NCBI GenBank assembly: GCA_965116345.1
Contig: OZ220680.1
Location: 4,092,001 to 4,156,000 of the forward strand
Length of the DNA: 64,000 bases
Reading direction: 5' to 3'
Source: VXYL01 sp965116345
GTDB lineage: Bacteria > Pseudomonadota > Gammaproteobacteria > Pseudomonadales > Azotimanducaceae
The position numbers were made by a program, and so were the translations under genes. Every line of letters begins with the position of its first letter. The stretch's first letter is position 1. Shown piece by piece: positions 42,501 to 45,500 of the stretch. The notes beneath the pieces were generated by a model that saw only the letters and a program-made list of their open reading frames with translations, was not told where the DNA came from and made no database searches.

Positions 42501-45500
42501 CGGTGACCGCTACCTTAAGCGGCACAACGAGCCACGCGGTCACCCTGACGGTTGCCGGGGCGGCGGTGTCGCCCGCCGCCACCGGCGACTACACGCTCAG
42601 CGCCAACAAGACCCTGACCATCGCGGCCGGTGCCACCGGGAGCACGGGCACGGTAACCGTCACGGCGACGGACAACGATGTAGACGCGGCCAACAAGACC
42701 GTCACCGTCTCAGCCACGGCGAGTGGCGGCGGTGTGTCCGCCCCGTCCCCGGTGACGCTGACGATCACCGACGACGACACCCGGGGCGTGACGGTGGCCG
42801 GCGGCACCTTGACCATGGACGAGGCGGACAACGCGGGGACGGCGGGCACGCGCGAGGACCGGGACAGCTACACGGTGGTGCTGATGAGCGAGCCGACGGA
42901 CGACGTGCGCATCGACCTCACCGCACCGAGCATGGTGACCTTGAGCGCGTCGCGGCTCACCTTCACCCCGTCGAACTGGAACATTGCGCAGACGGTCACG
43001 GCGACCGCGGTGGACGACGCCATCGACAACGCCGGGGATGAGCGCACCGGGAGCATCGCCCACGCCGTGGTCGCGGGCTCTTCGGACTACACGGGCGTCG
43101 CGGCGGCAAGCATCGCGGTCACCGTGACCGACGACGACGGCGAGCCAACACTGAGCATCGACTCGCCGAGCATCGCCGAGGGCGACAGCGGCACTGCGAC
43201 GATGACCTTCAAGGTGACCCTGACCCCGGCGAGCGGCAAGCCGGTGAGCGTCGGCTATGCCGATGCGACCACCGGCACGGCGACGTCGGCGACGGACTAT
43301 GCGGCGATTACTTCGGGCACCCTCAACTTCACCGCGGGCCAAACCGAGAAGACGGTGGATGTCACGGTGAACGGCGACACCGTTGACGAGCCCAACGAGA
43401 CGGTCGTCCTGCGCCTGTCCTCGCCGAGCAACGCGGTGCTCTCCGGCGGCGCGCAGACCCTCGACGGCACGGGCACGATCACGGACGACGACGACGGTGC
43501 GCCGACCGTGTCGGTAGCCGACGCCACGGCGGTGAATGAAGGTGACGACCCGAACACCACGGTGGACATGAGCTTCACGGTGACCCTGTCCGAGGCTAGT
43601 TCCCTGGCCGTCACCGTGCCGTACACCCTGGCCGGCACCGCCACCGGCGGCAGCGACTACGAGACGCCATCGTCCACGAGCCTGTCCATCGCGGCTGGCG
43701 ACACCAGCGGCACAATCGTCATCAAGGTCAAGGGGGACGCCCTCGACGAGCCCAACGAGACGATCATCGTTACGCTGGGCGCGCCGACCAACGCGACGGT
43801 CTCGGCCACGGCAGGTGCGGGCACGGGAACCGGCACGATCACCGACGACGACGGCACGCCGACGGTGACCCTGGAGCTGGACCCCGCGTCCATCGCCGAG
43901 TCCGGCAACGACAATACGACCACCGTGACGGCAACCCTCAGCGGTGCATCGCACCAGGCGGTCACGCTGACGGTCGCCGCAGCAGCGGTGTCCCCGGCGA
44001 CCGCCGATGACTACACGATCGCGGGCGCGACCCTGACCATCGCCGCCGGCGCCACCACAAGCACGGGCACGGTGACCATCACGGCGGTGGACAACGATGT
44101 CGATGCGCCGAACAAGACGGTCACCGTCTCTGCCACGGCGAGCGGGGGCGGCGTGGCGAACCCGGCCGACGTGGCGCTCACGATCACTGATGACGACGAC
44201 GCGCCCACCGGCGCCAGCTTGAGCGTCTCACCGATCAAGATCATGGAAGCCGACGGTGATATGACGATCACCGTCACGGCGACCCTCGATGGCGCGGCGA
44301 GAACACAGGCCACCGTACTCACCATTTCAGTGGATCCGGGCACCGCGCAGGCGGACGACTTTGCCGAGGTGGAGGATTTCGCGCTGACCATTCCCGCGAA
44401 TGCAGCGAGCGGTCAAGCCACTTTCGTGCTGTCGCCGGTGGACGATCTGACCAACGAGCCCGAAGAGACCGTCATCGTTTCAGGCACATCGACTATCGAC
44501 GACTTCACGGTGACATCGACAACAGTGGCCATCCGCAATGAAGACCCGCCGGCGAGCGACCTGTCGCTGTCCGTCACTCCAGCTCGGGTAGGCGAGGACA
44601 GCGGCGCCCAGACCATCACGGTCACCGCCCGCTTTGACCAGGGCACCCGTAGCGTCGCCACCGATGTGGATATCTCGGTTTCCGGCGACACCGCAACCGA
44701 GTCGGACGACTTCGCGGCTGTGCCGGGCTTCACCATCACGGTACCCGCGAACCAGGTGAGTGCGAGCCGGGACTTCACCTTCACCCCGGTGCACGACGCA
44801 TTGGTCGAAGGCAGCGAGACCGTCACGGTTTCAGCGACCACGAGCGTGTCCGGGCTGCAGACCCATGACGCCACGCTGACCATTGAAGATGCGACGGCGC
44901 CCAGCGACCTGATCATAAGCATCGACGATGCCGAAGGCGTGGAGGGCGGGTTCATGCGCTTCCGCGTGCACTTGTCGGCGCCTTCGCCTGGTGGTGTGCG
45001 CGCCAAGTGGTTTACGCATCCGGCGGACATTGGGACCGCAGGCGCGCGGATCGACTACGAGCATGACGACGGCGACGTGGTGTTTGCCGCAGGGGAACAG
45101 GAGAAATTCGTCGAGGTTTGGCTCATTGAAGATAACGTTAACGATCCCTGGGAGACGTTCCAGATCTGGCTGCTCGAGCCGCAGGGCGCGGTGCTGTCGG
45201 AACCCGTCAGGGAGAGGCCCCACCCCCTCAATCCCTCGCAGGGCATCAGGCTGTGCTGCGAGGCCGAGATCGCAACCGGCCGCATTTTCCAGAAGAAGCC
45301 GGATCCGGAGCCAGTACAGGTTTCCCTGACCGCCGCGAGAACCAGTGTGGCCGAGGGCGGCAGGGTGCGTGTGACGGCAACGCTCGCAGAGCCGCTGGAA
45401 GCGGAGTGGAACACCCGCATCCCGCTGGTTTATTCCAATGGCACGTCGGAGTCCGGCGACTATGAGGGTCCGGCGCTGGTGACGATCTTCTTCTCGTCCG

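Noticed and set aside
25301..43954. Further minus-strand frames of 250-580 codons (e.g. 25301-26200, 29660-31252, 33857-35608, 42710-43954)
   Set aside because: Same antisense shadow of repeated codons; no ribosome-binding sites or recognisable families.
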